A DNA stretch of 64,000 nucleotides from Boswellia sacra (Eukaryota; Streptophyta; Magnoliopsida; Sapindales; Burseraceae), in the NCBI GenBank assembly GCA_013180625.2, contig SNVD02002403.1:100426-164425 (forward strand), written 5' to 3'. Below the pieces are notes generated by a model, which did no database searches, was not told where the DNA came from, and was given only the letters and a program-made list of their open reading frames with translations. Position 1 is the stretch's first letter; each line of letters opens with the position of its first letter. Positions 22,381-34,745 of the stretch are shown piece after piece. Made by a program: the position numbers and the translations under genes.

Positions 22381-23626
22381 CTATCCCTCTAATGAGGGGC
22401 AAATCGATAAAAAGAGAGAAGGAAAAAGGGGGAAAGAAAAGAGAAGGAAAAAAAGAAAAAAAAGAGAAAAAAGAGGAGAGAGAAAAGAGAAAAGAGGAAA
22501 AGAAGAGAGAGAAAAAAGAAGAAAAGAAAAAGACTCTACATCAGCCCTAAGACACCGAAGGATTTTTTGAATAAAACTAGTAACAAACACTCAGCCATGG
22601 CATTGGTTTAGCAACCTAAAAGGAAAGAAGAGTAACATCAATCGATATAATCTTTGAGTAGAATCACATGGAGGAATTCTTCTAGATACTGGAAAACCGT
22701 TTGTGGAAGAATGAACTGAACAAGGTAAAAAAATTTTGAATCGATTTTACATTATCAATAAACGTTTGAATTTTGTAGGAGCTTGTAAAGACAATGAAAG
22801 AATACCTAATCAGTCAAAGAATCAATAATGTGACAATAACTCCCCAATGAAGAGAATGACGAATACATAAGAAGTCCAGAATGAAGAATGTTTGAACATT
22901 ACAAATCAAGAATTTCTCCAGTGGACCAAAAGGAATCGAGAATGGAGAATACTCGAACTCGAGCATTAAACCCGTTGAATATAAAGACCGAAAAAGATCA
23001 AAGAAACATGAAGAATATCTATGAAACGCAACAGAAGCAAAGTCTGACAAGATCGAGGAAGGTATGAAGGATACCCAGCCGAAGGCTCGAAGGATAAGAA
23101 TGTCTAAAGACTACAAAGGGGTGCACGATAGAAGTTTACCTATTGGGCATGCATTAGAAGGAAACCTTAAAAAGTTGGTACACTTAAGAGCGTTTTAAGC
23201 CCTTAGAATAGGCATAAGCCCTAAGAAGAGGTGTATTGAAGAATATTGAAAACCCTATGAAGTAGGTGCACTTAAGAGTGTTTGAAGTCCTTATAATAGG
23301 TGCACTGAAGAGTGTTACCAAACCCTAGAAAGTAGGTGCACTAAAGAGTGTTAGAAACCCTAAGAAATAGGTGCATTGAGGAGTGTTTTGTCATAGCATC
23401 ATAAGGATGTTTTAATTCGCCCTTGAATGGGAATGTCAACACTTAGATGGGCCTTTAACCCTTGATGGGTGTACCTTTTGTAGGAATAGAAGAAAAAGAA
23501 GATGACGACAAAGTCTGATAGGATGAGGACGAAGGCGAAAGTGTCGAGATGGAAGAAAGAAAGACGAAGAAAGAGTACTTTGTTGATTTTTGTGTCACAT
23601 AAACTTCTCCAAAGTAGGGAGCAAGC
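22381..23626. other. Third Tat 3' region, non-coding
   Basis: Homologous to about 17330-18744: GA-rich tract (22400-22530), then TTTAGCAACCTAAAAGG-type sequence, then ~50-bp repeats (23165-23390). No gene seen. Short inverted motifs such as CCACCAACCGGTGG lie just left, at 22330-22350. Confidence 0.65.
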
Positions 23627-24020
23627 TATAGACAATAATTTTTTAGGATTATTGATGAAAGGAAGATGAATGTTAAGCAATGAAATGACCAAAATGCCCT
23701 TGGAAGCCAAGAAAGGAAAGGTGAAACAGAATTGATAAAAGGTATTAAAAACTGACATATGACTTCAAAAAATCACAGAAATTAATCCAGAAGGAATCTA
23801 ATGATGAGTCATACATTGTTGCATGCTACAGATGTCTAGTTTTGATCAAAATTTACAAATAGCAAATCGGACTTGAAATTGAAAAGTTATGCATGATCGA
23901 ATAGAAGAAGGTTAGAAGGGACTGCACTATAAAGTGCTAAAATAGGAAGGGCCACAGGGAGAATAGCTTCCCAGCGATTGACAAACAGCCAGCTGCTATC
24001 TAGCAGTCTTTGATATTGCC
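23627..24020 (+). repeat. LTR fragment (Tat type), 5' part only
   Basis: It begins TATAGACAATAATTTTTT and follows LTR1-LTR3 for about 390 bp, then breaks off into the minus-strand gag remnant. The upstream flank matches that of LTR2, so it was a 3' LTR whose right part was lost. Confidence 0.65.
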
Positions 24021-25986
24021 ATAATAGGAATATCAGCCAAAGTCAAAGCCAAGGATTCATGATGCTTTTGAGAGGATATAAGCAAATCTTAGATGTTTAT
24101 GTTGGCTTGAGTCTTCCTTAGTTGTTTTAGGATAGCATCCTCCTCCTCTTTTCTTTCTTCTTTCTTCTTTTCATTTTCCCCCTTCTTCTCATCTTTCGAT
24201 TAATTCATTTCTCTCATTTTTGGATTCTCGTAGAATCTCCCTTCTTGAGTTATTCCTTTTACCTCCTCATCCTCATTACTATCATCTCTCCTTTCATGTT
24301 TCCTACCCTGACTTTTGACTATTTCTCCCTCATTGAAGTCATCCCAAAAGTCATGATACATATGGACCCTGAGTCTTTCTCCTCTTCCCACTATTTGTGC
24401 CATCTCATCTTCTTCTATACTATCATTATCCTCAATTTTAATTCCCATCCATCTAGCACTTTAAGAATATATTTTGATCTCATCATACTTTCCTTTGTTG
24501 TTTCGGAGCCATGCCTTGAATTATACCAAGGTCATCCCATCCATTTTCCTTGAACTCTAATTCTAAACTCTCATTAGTTTTCCTCAAAGGATCTCTAAAT
24601 TTGTTCCTTGATAGGTATTGTCCTCACCATAAAGACCCTTTGTTTGTCCTCTTCACTATCACTGCTTCACTATCATCTTCCTTACTATCTCCAATCAAGA
24701 TTGGTTGTGACCAACTCCCTTCTCGCATCCATTCTCTCATTTTTTCAAGTGATGCCACTTTAACTTTTACCCAACCTACATTCTAGTAGTAGATCTCAAC
24801 TGTCAGAGGTGCTACATCAAGTGGTTCTTTTTCTTCTTTTATTCTTTCGCATTCTACTCGAGCCATCTCTTGAATTGCAGTAGGTCATTTGTACTGGTCT
24901 TCCCCCAACTTGAACTTTCACTGCTAGAGGAGTGACTTTAATAGGTCGATTTGTATCTTCTTGTTGTCCTTCTTGAAAAGACCTTCTAATCTCTTCTTCT
25001 ATGACCCTAAAGTTGATCACACATATTCTACTAAGATCCCTTTCTTCGCTTAGTGGTGTGTACTCACTCTAAATTCCCATGTCGCTAAATGGTGTGTACT
25101 TCTTCTTATCACTGAGCAAGGTGTACTCTTCTTTATCAAGGGAAGTATACTCTCCTTCAACCATTTCTTCCTCTACGAGTTAGATGTCTAGGTTTTGGAC
25201 ATCTCTCTCACTCTTGTTTGAGCTCTCTTTTATAAAGTACTCTTGCACGATCTTGTTTTTCTTGATTCTTAACCTCTGATCTGGGCTTCCCCTTTTGGCT
25301 CCCTTTTTGGATGCCCACTTGCCTTAAAAGATCCTTAGGGCTCTAGATTTCTTTTTTCTTTCTTCCTCTTTTCAACTTTCTACATCATGAATAAAATCAA
25401 ATATCTATTGTTCAACCAGATTCAGGCTTGAATCAATCATGCTGGTGTTATAGGTGGGTGGAACATTGCGGTAGTTTGGTAGTAGGTTGTGATTGGTGTT
25501 TAGGTGTTGTTTACTAAGGTCTAGAATCTAACCATTGTTGATTAGATCTTGGATCTCATGGCGGAACCTTTAACAATTATCTGTGCAGTGACCAGAGGCT
25601 TGGTGGAATTCATACTATTCATCATGTTTGTGGTTTGATGGATAAGTGTTTATGGCTTCTTTGGTGGTAAAGGCAATAGTTCTCCCTAGGCCTTTAATCT
25701 CTCGAAGACTTTTGACAAGGGTTGCCCAAGGCCATTAAGCTTCTTGCATTGCTTGACGACATTTACCTCAACATTGCTGGGTCCTCCTCCTAGGTTATGA
25801 TTCCTTTAACTTCTCCTCGGAAAATTATTCCTCTGTTCCAATTCCAAATCTTTGACTTGGAGGCTTGAGTCGTCCTAACCAATTTGTTGTAAAGTGAGGG
25901 GAGCATCCACTTGATCACTATTCATACTTAATCTTTCCCACTTGGCCTTGTTACCATCATGGTGGCCTTTCCTCTCCATCGAGTGA
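24021..25986 (-). pseudogene. gag C-terminal half and gag-pro linker (element E)
   Basis: Minus-strand reading starts RWRGKATMMVTRPSG at 25978, directly continuing the gag broken at 27969. It then gives the FHQASGH...C...HEIQDLINNG block near 25615-25530 and a linker with repeated EYTPLS-like motifs near 25150-25040 (SLDKEEYTLLSDKKKYTPFS). An open stretch at 25020-24817 reads VIEEEIRRSFQEGQQED. The rest to 24130 is Lys/Glu-rich and full of stops. The 24245-24553 plus-strand open frame is a shadow. Confidence 0.65.
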
Positions 25987-27963
25987 GTGTAGACACTAAA
26001 TCTTTGAGGCTTGATGATGAAATGAAGATGAATGTCGAGCAATCGAAATGACCAAAATGCCTTTAGATGCCAAGAAAGGAAAGGTTAGAGGAAATCGATA
26101 AAAGGTCTAAAAAATTGACATGTGACTTCAAAGAATCACATAAATTAATCTAGGAAGAATCTGATGATGAGTCATATACTGCTCCAAAGCTATGGATGTC
26201 TAGTTTTCATCAAAATTTACATATCACAAATTAGAGTTGAACTTTAAAAGTTATGCCCGATCGAACATATGAAGGCAAAAGGGACTACACTGCAAAGTGC
26301 TAAAATGGGAAGGGCTGTAGGGAGAACAGCTGCCCGACTGTCAAACAACCGGTTGGCTATCTGATAGCCGCATGGCTATTGAGTGATGGCCACCTGACTG
26401 TCTAACGACTGCCTGACGGTTTGCCAACAGCCGCCCGGCTGTTGGTGGTGTATTCTTGGAAAATTCTTATTTAGACCTTCTGTTTTTGTTTTCTACTTCG
26501 TTTTTCAACCTCAACCCTAACCTATATAAAACCTCCTTGGCTCATTTCTCAAGATGCACCGATTGTTGAATATAATCATCTCTTCTTCCTCTTGAAGACA
26601 TGCTCAAGAATTCGAGAAGTCTTTTCCAGTTCAAGGAATCTAGGTGTTCTATTACTCTTACCTATAAAGGTTACGTCTTAAGGGCAGTCCTCTCTTCATA
26701 CCCCTTATTTCTCTTATTTACTTTCCTTACATAGAATAAGCATATTTAGGGTTTAATTTTATGCTTAGGAGCTTGTTTAGGAGTTTATGAATTATTTAAC
26801 CCTTATTTGTTTTGTTAGATGGATAAGTGTGTCGAGGTTAGTTTGCTTTCCCCTCTTTATTAGAATCATGTTGCAGAATTTAATTTTCTTTCCAAATGCT
26901 TTGAATCATGCTTAGGAACACATGATTATAAACATGATTAGGAATATAATTGCCTTGAAGCATGGTAGGAAATAGCATAGAATATGTAAACATTACTATA
27001 TTGCCCCTTTGAATGCTTTGATTGGGCTAGAAAAGCTTTGATTGATGTCGATTGTTTGAATTAGGCTAGAATATGCCATGATAACCATGTTTAGGCTAGA
27101 AGTGACATGATATGAATTATACTAGAATAGCAATAGGCTAAAATACCACAATAGAATTATCAAATCTAGGCTAGAATGCCATGATACTATATTATGGCTA
27201 TGTTTGAATTTTATTGGCTTATGAATGTATACCATGAATATGAAGTGTTATTATACGATGCCATGAAGTGATGGTAAACTCGCATTGATAGTGAGGGACC
27301 ATTACTTATAATGAATGCTTTATTGAACGTATGAATGTGCTTTTAAAGCCTCGATAGACATTGAATAGGCTCACATATGGTGCTGAGGAATTCATCGTCT
27401 ATTAGGCCTTGAATGTACCAATTATCCTTTATATTTCGAATTTATATTGTTAACGAATGTACCTTTTAGAATTTACTTTATTTGTTGAAGAACAAGGTGA
27501 TGTAATCCCCTTACCCTTCCCCCATGTTTGACAAAAATGTAATCTATTATCCTCTCTCTTTCTATGGATGTTTATATAGCTACTATATGGTTGAATAAAT
27601 CACCTCAAATGTTTAAAGAAGATAAAATGAACAATGTGTGCATTAAATAAATAACACTAAGTGGACTAAGTAATGACATGAGATGTTGTTATTTGGTATT
27701 TCCTAGCCGACGTCGAATTTTGATCCGGGTAGGTTGAAAGAGTCATACGAACTTCCCGAGCCTATTTTTGAAGGGGTGAGGGTAGTTTAAGTCCTAAAGC
27801 AAGGGATCAGATTAGCCCCATTCATTCCGAATTGAATAATCAGATGGTAACTCAATTCTCTGAAAGTGCCTATGGCTCGTTTGTGTTCTCTTAAGTCTCA
27901 AAAGAGTGCTTTGACATAGATTCGTTGTTGTAAACGCTCTAGTGAGATGAAAGCCCCATTCAC
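25987..27963 (+). repeat. Solo LTR3 (Tat type) inserted in gag of element E
   Basis: It begins GTGTAGACACTAAAT and ends CCCCATTCAC, matching LTR1 and LTR2. The flanks AGTGA (25982-25986) and AGTTA (27964-27968) form a one-mismatch 5-bp target duplication, and removing LTR plus one copy joins the minus-strand gag in frame at the expected length. A TATA box CTATATAAAA is at 26522-26531. No internal element sequence is attached, so this is a solo LTR left by LTR-LTR recombination. Inverted CCGACTGTC/GACGGTTTG-type motifs crowd 26320-26450. Confidence 0.8.
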
Positions 27964-27968
27964 AGTTA

Positions 27969-28800
27969 AACGCCCCGAGATTGTCTCATTCCCCTTCTAT
28001 TGGGTCATTTCAAGATCTCTTACCTCCAATTGAACATTATACGAGTATTGGTCGATAAAGCTCTCTAATGGATCCTCCTGAACTTTCTTTCCTGCCTGTA
28101 GCAACATTTTAGTACTTGTCCTTCCAAGGATCGAAAGAATAGTTCTATAATTTGCTCTTTTAATAGGTCTGTCATCTCGATCATCCAAACATAGTAGCTC
28201 AAGTGGTCTCCTGTATCCTTTTTTCCTTCAAACTTGGCAATGTCAAGCATCTTGAACTTCAGTCGGAGCTTACAAGCTCTAGATAACTGCATATCATGGA
28301 GATCGATCGCCCCTTCAATCCTATTTGTTTTCATTAGTGCATAAATTTTCTCCACCTCTTGAGAAAATTGTTGCTCCAATTGGTTAGCATGCTTCAATTT
28401 TAGATAGTAGTGCATATCAAAGAATCCTTCTTCCTCCTCAAGATTGGCCACTATCTTGGCTTTCCCCTTGCCAGATCTAGATGCATTATTACTTTTACGT
28501 GGTGTTTGATGTTAGTCAATTTCTCCATTTAATCCTCCTCCTTGTTTGGAGTCAGTGTTTATATTTAGATTAGGGCTAGTATCAGTATTTGGGTTAATTT
28601 TTGGGTTTGGTCTTGTATCAATGTTTGAAAGTGGCAGCTAGGCAATTATAACGGCCATCATTTCCATCATCTGCTACATGATGACTTCCATGTCCACCCC
28701 TATCTTGTTTATCCTCTCGTGTGGATCCCTATTTTCAGAGTTGTCCATTTCCATGTTGTCTACTCTTTCCAGCCTCCCGCTCTGCCTAACCTAAGCTATT
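27969..28800 (-). pseudogene. gag N-terminal half (element E)
   Basis: The minus strand starts at ATAATAGCTTAGGTTAGG near 28800 (ATG and TGG decayed compared with the copy at 47873). A 128-codon open stretch (28451-28065) holds YLKLKHANQLEQQFSQEVEK, KMLDIAKFEGKKDTGDHLSY and EQIIELFFRSLEGQVLK. A frameshift leads to PLESFIDQYSYNVQLEVRDL and EMTQ-stop near 28010. The order and motifs match the gag at 48290-48700. Confidence 0.75.
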
Positions 28801-29780
28801 ATGATTGCAAGACAAAAAGGGTTAGCACGATGCATGCATGTATGCATGTGTGCATGAGCAGGATATATAACATAGCTAGAACCAATTAGAGCAAGACATT
28901 CCTTTTGACCTTACTTCTCCCACACAGCAGTGAAATCTTTGCCCTAGGATTTTTTAGCTTTTATCCCAAGAAAGTTATCAACGGGGGGTGCAAGATTTTA
29001 GACAAAGCTCTCAATGCAAAACTGGCACGATTTCTTTATTGTTAGACATTTATAGTCATAAATTTAACAAACATTTAGTGATAATATCAAAGTTATCATG
29101 TACTTAATTACTCATGCCTTTCAATCACGATCCCATAACATTTAAATATGGTGGCATTTAAGGTCATACAATCTAGACTGATTATCATCAAGTGATCAAA
29201 GTGATGTTAACTAAGATATTATACTGTGCAAGCTGCATGTATGTGGTCATGTGAATAGTCTACATCCTTTTCAATATTAGTTATGGTAGTGATTCTATGG
29301 CAACTAATTCACAATTATCACATAATCATAGTCAACTAATCAGAATGTTGTGAAACAATGGTCATAAAATGTTCACACGTGATATAATAGGTTTGTGGTC
29401 TATGTCACGTTTACTTCCTCATCTATTTGACTTTAAAGGATATCAAACTAGAGATTCTAGGTAATCTAAGGGATATTAACTATGCAAACTATATGGGCTT
29501 TGGTCACAAGGGGTCCAATGTCTAGGGCTCTTTCAAGCGAGAGATGCCTGCTTAAACCGACCTCTTTTTATACCAAAATAAATTGGTAGTGCTCAAAGAT
29601 GGTGACAGCGATGAGAATCATCAATGGGTCAAATAAAGCCAAGGACTTCTAACACCAAAGCCACACAGCTAAAGATAAGGCAAGTTGTGCATTATGTGTA
29701 AGTGTGGTGATTCATTGGATATTATTGATGAAAAAGAAACTAACAACCCAGTATTCCTATTGGAATCAACTTCTCTTCTG
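28801..29780 (-). other. Leader of element E
   Basis: This is untranslated sequence between PBS and gag on the minus strand, homologous to 11453-12217. It contains the CATGCATG tract (28830-28857). No ORF of interest. Confidence 0.6.
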
Positions 29781-29798
29781 TCCCCAGTTGAGTCACTA
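29781..29798 (-). other. Primer binding site of element E
   Basis: Minus strand TAGTGACTCAACTGGGGA, three bases after the LTR end, followed by AGAAGTTGATTCCAATAGG as in the other Tat leaders. Confidence 0.75.
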
Positions 29799-29801
29799 AA
29801 T

Positions 29802-31569
29802 TGTGGATTGGGCTTCCATCCCACCAAAGTCATGATGACCTCAACACAACTTTTCTGAGTCATGATAAGAGACTGGAAGGGTCATCAAACCAAGCCACGA
29901 AGGCAGGGTTTAGAGAAACAAAATGGAGTCGTCACCGGTAATTAACTGCAAAAAAAAAAAAATGTGAGTGATGGCAACCAATTCTTTATTTCTGGACTTA
30001 ATTACCTATCACATCTTCAAAGTTGGGTTTGGAAAGTTACGTATGGACTTTCTGTTCGCTTCAGCAAAGTTCGACCCCATTAGGGTTTATCGGGTTGAGA
30101 TTTTCTAGATCATCAATTCTATCCACCTTGATCTTAGATTAATTTTTGCACATCATCAAATTTTATCTTTTTAATTGCATATGAGTGAGACAGTTTATTT
30201 TCATCCATAGAAATATGAAGGAGAGTAGAGTCACATTTGCCCTATAAACATGGGGAATTTTGGGGATGGGATTACAACAATTATCCAAATATTGCATAAA
30301 AATAAATGATAAATTGTATAATGGGTGTCATTAGAGAATTAAGATACCACTTCATACGCAGATAGTAAGAGCAAGATAATTAACGAAAAGAATTAATCTG
30401 CTTCTGCCACACATCTTAGAAATTGAAAATGGACATTTTATAAAGAAGAAAAAATTATGAGATATGGCCACAAATGGGAGTGTGCCTACTCCTGGAAGAG
30501 GCGTGCACCTCTATTAGCCCGAGAACAGGCACATGCCTATTCATGGCCACAATCAGTTTCTCACATGGCTAATGAGGTTCCATTGAAATTTTATCTGAGC
30601 AAAAACTCCTAAAACATGATTCTAATAGAGGACTTAAATTAAATATTTAACATAATACTAGGATTAAACATTTCCAATTCTTTGACATTCATGCCTAATT
30701 GAAACTCCTAATTACTAAGCATAAATCTCTAAATTAAACATGCGTTACTTAACTGGAGCTTAACTAATCCTAATCTAATCATGCTTAACTTAACTAACAG
30801 GCAAACTAATCAACTAACTAATTAACTAAGCAATTAACTAACTAAGCAACCCATTAATCGACTTATTAAACACTAACTAAACATGGCAATGGAAGCAATT
30901 AAAGAAGCTAAACTAAGACATTACTCCTAATACATGTTTCCAAACAATATAAACATGCTACTAACAAAATATTGAAGAAAACAAAGAAAAGAATTAAGGA
31001 GCTAGGCCCTCAATTCTAACCTTTTTAAAGGTAATTACCTCACTCCAAAGCTTGAACTTGAAGAAAACTAGATGGCCAAGGCTCTTTTTAGAGAAAATCT
31101 GGACTAAAACAAAGTGTTTAGGAATTAATTTTGAGTGTGCTTCACCAATTCCTTGTATGTCTTCTACGCATAATGCTGAAAGTCATAAATACTTTTATAA
31201 GTGAACTGTAGCAATGAAATGGTTGTGTTTTTCCAATGTGGGATCCTAAATTTAGGCGTCCGCCTGCTTGCCATAAAGGTGTGCACCCTGTGTTGTAGGC
31301 ACCACGCCTACTCTGGCTGGCTTTTAGTCTAGGAGCTTCCAAGGCAGTTGCCTCTAGGTTGTATAGGCGTGCACCTGTTTTGCCTATTCTGAAGCCTACT
31401 TGGCCTCTTTCTGACTTTTACATTACTTTTTCTGATTGTGGCCATTTTTTGGTTTTTGATGTAGTTTTCATGAGGTTCATAAGCTTTGGTCGAGAGACAA
31501 ATACCTTTGACAATGGTACTATGTCTCATCGTCGAGCCTCAAATAATAGGCAAAAATCTGATGCCTACA
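29802..31569 (-). repeat. LTR of element E (5' LTR, minus strand)
   Basis: On the minus strand it starts TGTAGGCATCAGATTTTTGC, soon followed by TTTGAGGCTCGACGATGAGA (as in LTR1-3), and ends CAATCCACA before the PBS. A TATA-like box CTTATAAAAG lies near 31203-31194. The LTR holds clusters of AGGCGTGCACCT-like motifs (30480-30545 and 31255-31395). The right end abuts the gag of element D, so E may have inserted into D; no target duplication could be matched because E's left end is lost. Confidence 0.65.
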
Positions 31570-31599
31570 AGAAGGCGCACTTCACCCTATCCGTGGTTG

Positions 31600-32990
31600 T
31601 TTGGTGGGGTTCCCACTAAATACTTTTGAGGACTTATATGACTCTGGCATCCAACCGAGGAAGCTAACAATGAGCAGAGAAGGAATTTCCTCGAAAGAAA
31701 CTTAGTGAATTACGACTAGTTTAATAGATTAGTCACTAGAAATAATGTGAGTATTATGAAGCAACAAAGAAAATTCATCCAGTTGGTACAACCATTATCC
31801 CAGGTTTTCAAAGAGCTCTGTGCCCAATCTAAGCTATCACCCTTTGCACCTATACCTCCACCAAACCCACTTCTAACCAAATTCAAGCATAATGAGCATT
31901 ATGACTTCCATCAAACATCTGACCATACCACAGACAAATGCACACGCCTTTGTCATGAGGTTCAAAATCTCATTGATAATGGTCAAATTTCAAACCTAGA
32001 AAAACAAACACATGCCATAGCCTATATGATTAGCTCAGGTTTAACTGAGCAACAAGTGTTGAATTCTTTTGTTGATAAGGTCAAGAAGGAAAGGATGGAA
32101 TAAGAAAAAGAAATTGAAGAGGTAGTAAGAGTGATGGGAGTATGGGATGATTTTGAAGATGATTTGAGTAATAGGAAAGAGAAGGATTAAGAAAAAGCAA
32201 GAAAATCAAGGAAATGAGGGATGAAACACCAACAGTAGCTAAGAGTGGGCGATGTCAATCGGACAAGGGTAACGAAGTAAGTGACAATATGCCAAATGAG
32301 CAAGAAAAGAAAGATGAGAGCATTTTGGCCAATAGAGGAATACGTTCATAGAAAGCAAGAGTCATTGAATCAAATAAGGAACAAATAAGAAGTTTGAATA
32401 AGAAGGTTGACAAGATAAGTACAGATATAGAGATATTGAAGTTGCAAGTGGCCCAACTGACAAAGCTATTAATCCAAAAGTTGACTTCAACTTCGCCACC
32501 AAATCCGACTCCAACACATCAACCATCTCCGCGAACTCCAGAAAACCCCCAAAGTTACCAAAAGAAACCTAGGAAACAATACTCAAAATAAGGGGGCGAT
32601 CGTAAAAAATGTCAAACTAAATGTTGAGAAGCACTACCAGAGGAGATTCAGTAACTTACCGTAGCTGTTGTCTAGGTTTTTGGCAAATTGCATGCACATT
32701 TTGAGTTATTACCATTGCCCTACAAGTAACAGTAGGGGCCATATCCACCAAACCATAAACACCATGAATACTACCTCTTCCATCAAATCACTAGCCACCT
32801 TATAGATAACTGCACCAGTTCACCTCATGAGGTACAAGATCTCATTGACAATGGTAGGATTCCAGATCTTGAAATAGAACAGCTAAACACATAACCTATC
32901 ACCCCTACTAGCCACCACCCACCTTGTTAGCTCGGAGTTAATAAAGAAAACAATACTGAACTCCTCTGAACAGATAGATTGAACTAGGGG
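31600..32990 (+). pseudogene. gag remnant of Tat-type element D
   Basis: The stretch starts inside gag at LVGFPLNTFEDLYDSGIQ (31603-31656). The open frame 31747-32103 reads QRKFIQLVQPLSQVFKELCA, then HYDFHQTSDHTTDKCTRLCH and EVQNLIDNGQISNLE. MGVWDDFEDDLSNR follows (32134). An unusual feature is a second copy of the FHQ...C...HEVQDLIDNGRIPDLE block near 32780-32880, after a coiled-coil-like, Pro/Thr-rich stretch (32394-32591), so the gag is internally duplicated or recombined. No pol follows. Confidence 0.65.
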
Positions 32991-32999
32991 CAAGGAAAT

Positions 33000-33875
33000 C
33001 AAGTTTGACTAAGGAATGAAGCTATCGCTTAGGGGAGACTGTAAGTTATGAGGATGAGGACAATGTTTATCTTGAATTTAGAAATATGATTTGATTTGCT
33101 TGTTTAGTTTTGAATGATTCCCTTGATATTTGTTCGAGATAAAACATGTGAATTGTGTGGTCATTTTGAAGATCAATATCCTATAATAAAGCCATGATCC
33201 TCACTGAAAATAGATTATTGATAATGCTTGACATTGTGTTGTTTGCATGCTTTATTTCGCTAGTTGAGATTTATTTTGATTTATTCAACGATAGTTATGA
33301 ACATGAAAGTTTTCGTCACTTAGAGAAACTTTGTATGAATCAAGTGATGTGTTGACATCTCATAGGATTCCAAAACCAACTTGATCACCACTTGAGGTGA
33401 AATCTTAAGTTACACAATGTTCAAGAAATGATTTAGGCATTTCTTAGATCGACTGAGCTTTTTCAAGCCAACCTATGCAAGAATCATTATCCTTAATGCA
33501 CCCCATTGAGCCTAATTAAGCTTTGTTCTTTGTCAAACAACTAGAATTTACCCTAGCACAAAAAATTTTTCCTACTTAATACCTTGTACTTATAGCGTAT
33601 GGGCATTCTAGGAAAGAAAATGAAGAGCTACGCTTACAAAGCAAGCAAGGAATTTGAAAAGGTTTATAGGTAATGTTGTGCATTCAAAGAAAGAAGACGA
33701 AAGAAAGACAAAAAGACAAAAGAAAAAAAGAAAAAAAGGGAAGAAAGAAGAAGAAAGAAGAAAAAGAAAAGAAAAGGTAGTCTGATAAAGGGCAAAGAGA
33801 CTCTAGAAGTGAAAGAATTGATGCTTTCAGATCCTAGAGTAGTTGTGCTTTGCTTATGGTTTTTTACAGGCCCAA
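33000..33875 (+). other. Pol-replacing 3' module X (copy 2), non-coding
   Basis: Homologous to the first half of 13061-14690: GAGGACAATGTTTATC (33056), TTTGCATGC, CACTTAGAGAAACTTTGTATG (33318), GATTTAGGCATTTCTTAGATC and a purine tract (33690-33780). No ORF. It runs up to the LTR of the Tat element at 34-61 kb. Confidence 0.6.
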
Positions 33876-34745
33876 TGATGACAACCAGAGATAGCAATCA
33901 GAAGTCCTTTCTAGATTAGTAAGGACACCAAGAATCGAACACCGAAGAATGGGCTAGAAAAGCAAAGTAGGTTCAGGATAGATGTCATACTGGTAGGAAA
34001 GGTAGAGACCTTACGAACCATATTCAGCCAACGCACATGCATATTGACCTTCACAGTAAGGTCACCATAGTTTTGGAAGGGGTAGGGAGCCTCCTCCCAG
34101 GGGGTGCAAGGGAAACACCCTGACCCAAACGATGTGTTAAGGCATGAGAATCTAGAAACTAGGTTAGTGCTATAATCTAAGCTAACGCATCTAGCATTAT
34201 AGGTGCACCCCTCTAGGCAAAAGTGATGACTTTTACTTTAGAAAACCTAGTGATGACTATAAAAGTTAAAACCCTATTGATGCCTCTAGATTAGAGGCAT
34301 GTATACCTCTATTCTAGAGGGCACCTCTCTAAGCTACAGTCCAACATCGGGAAAAGAGCTCATTTTCTTGAGAACCGAGGTTTATATAAGGGCACTCGGC
34401 TCCTAGGTAAGGCATCAAATTTTAGGCTTGAAAATAGCTTAAAAAACATATTTTGAGGGATTCTGAATACTTTGAGAGGCCTTCTTTAGTTTAATATTCC
34501 TTCGGTGTTTTCTCAGTGTTCTCAGCTTCCTTCAAGGTGTCGATGCTAGTCAAGGTTCGGCTTCTGATTAAATTTTAAATTTGATAAGTTTTCTGAAGGC
34601 CTCCTCTTTAGTTTAAATATTTTTTTCGATTATTTTGCCATGTTTAGGTATATTTAGAAATGATTAGACCATGTTTAGTTTTGGAGTAGTTTAATTAATT
34701 AGTAGTTAATTATCATGTTTAGTTTAGGATTGGTGATAGTTAATT

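Larger units (their letters stand above)
24021..31569 (-). mobile_element. Tat-type element E on the minus strand, truncated
   Basis: Read on the minus strand: LTR (31569-29802), PBS (29798-29781), leader to 28801, gag start near 28800, gag cut by a solo LTR (27963-25987), gag resuming at 25986 and trailing into the gag-pro linker to about 24130. No protease or pol was found; the left end abuts an LTR fragment of opposite orientation. Confidence 0.75.

Noticed and set aside
22362..22590. Lys/Glu-rich and Phe/Leu-rich ORFs
   Set aside because: Both are readings of a GA-rich low-complexity tract.
29920..29942. PBS of element E at GTGACGACTCCATTTT
   Set aside because: This lies inside the LTR; the real PBS is at 29781-29798, supported by the conserved leader that follows it.
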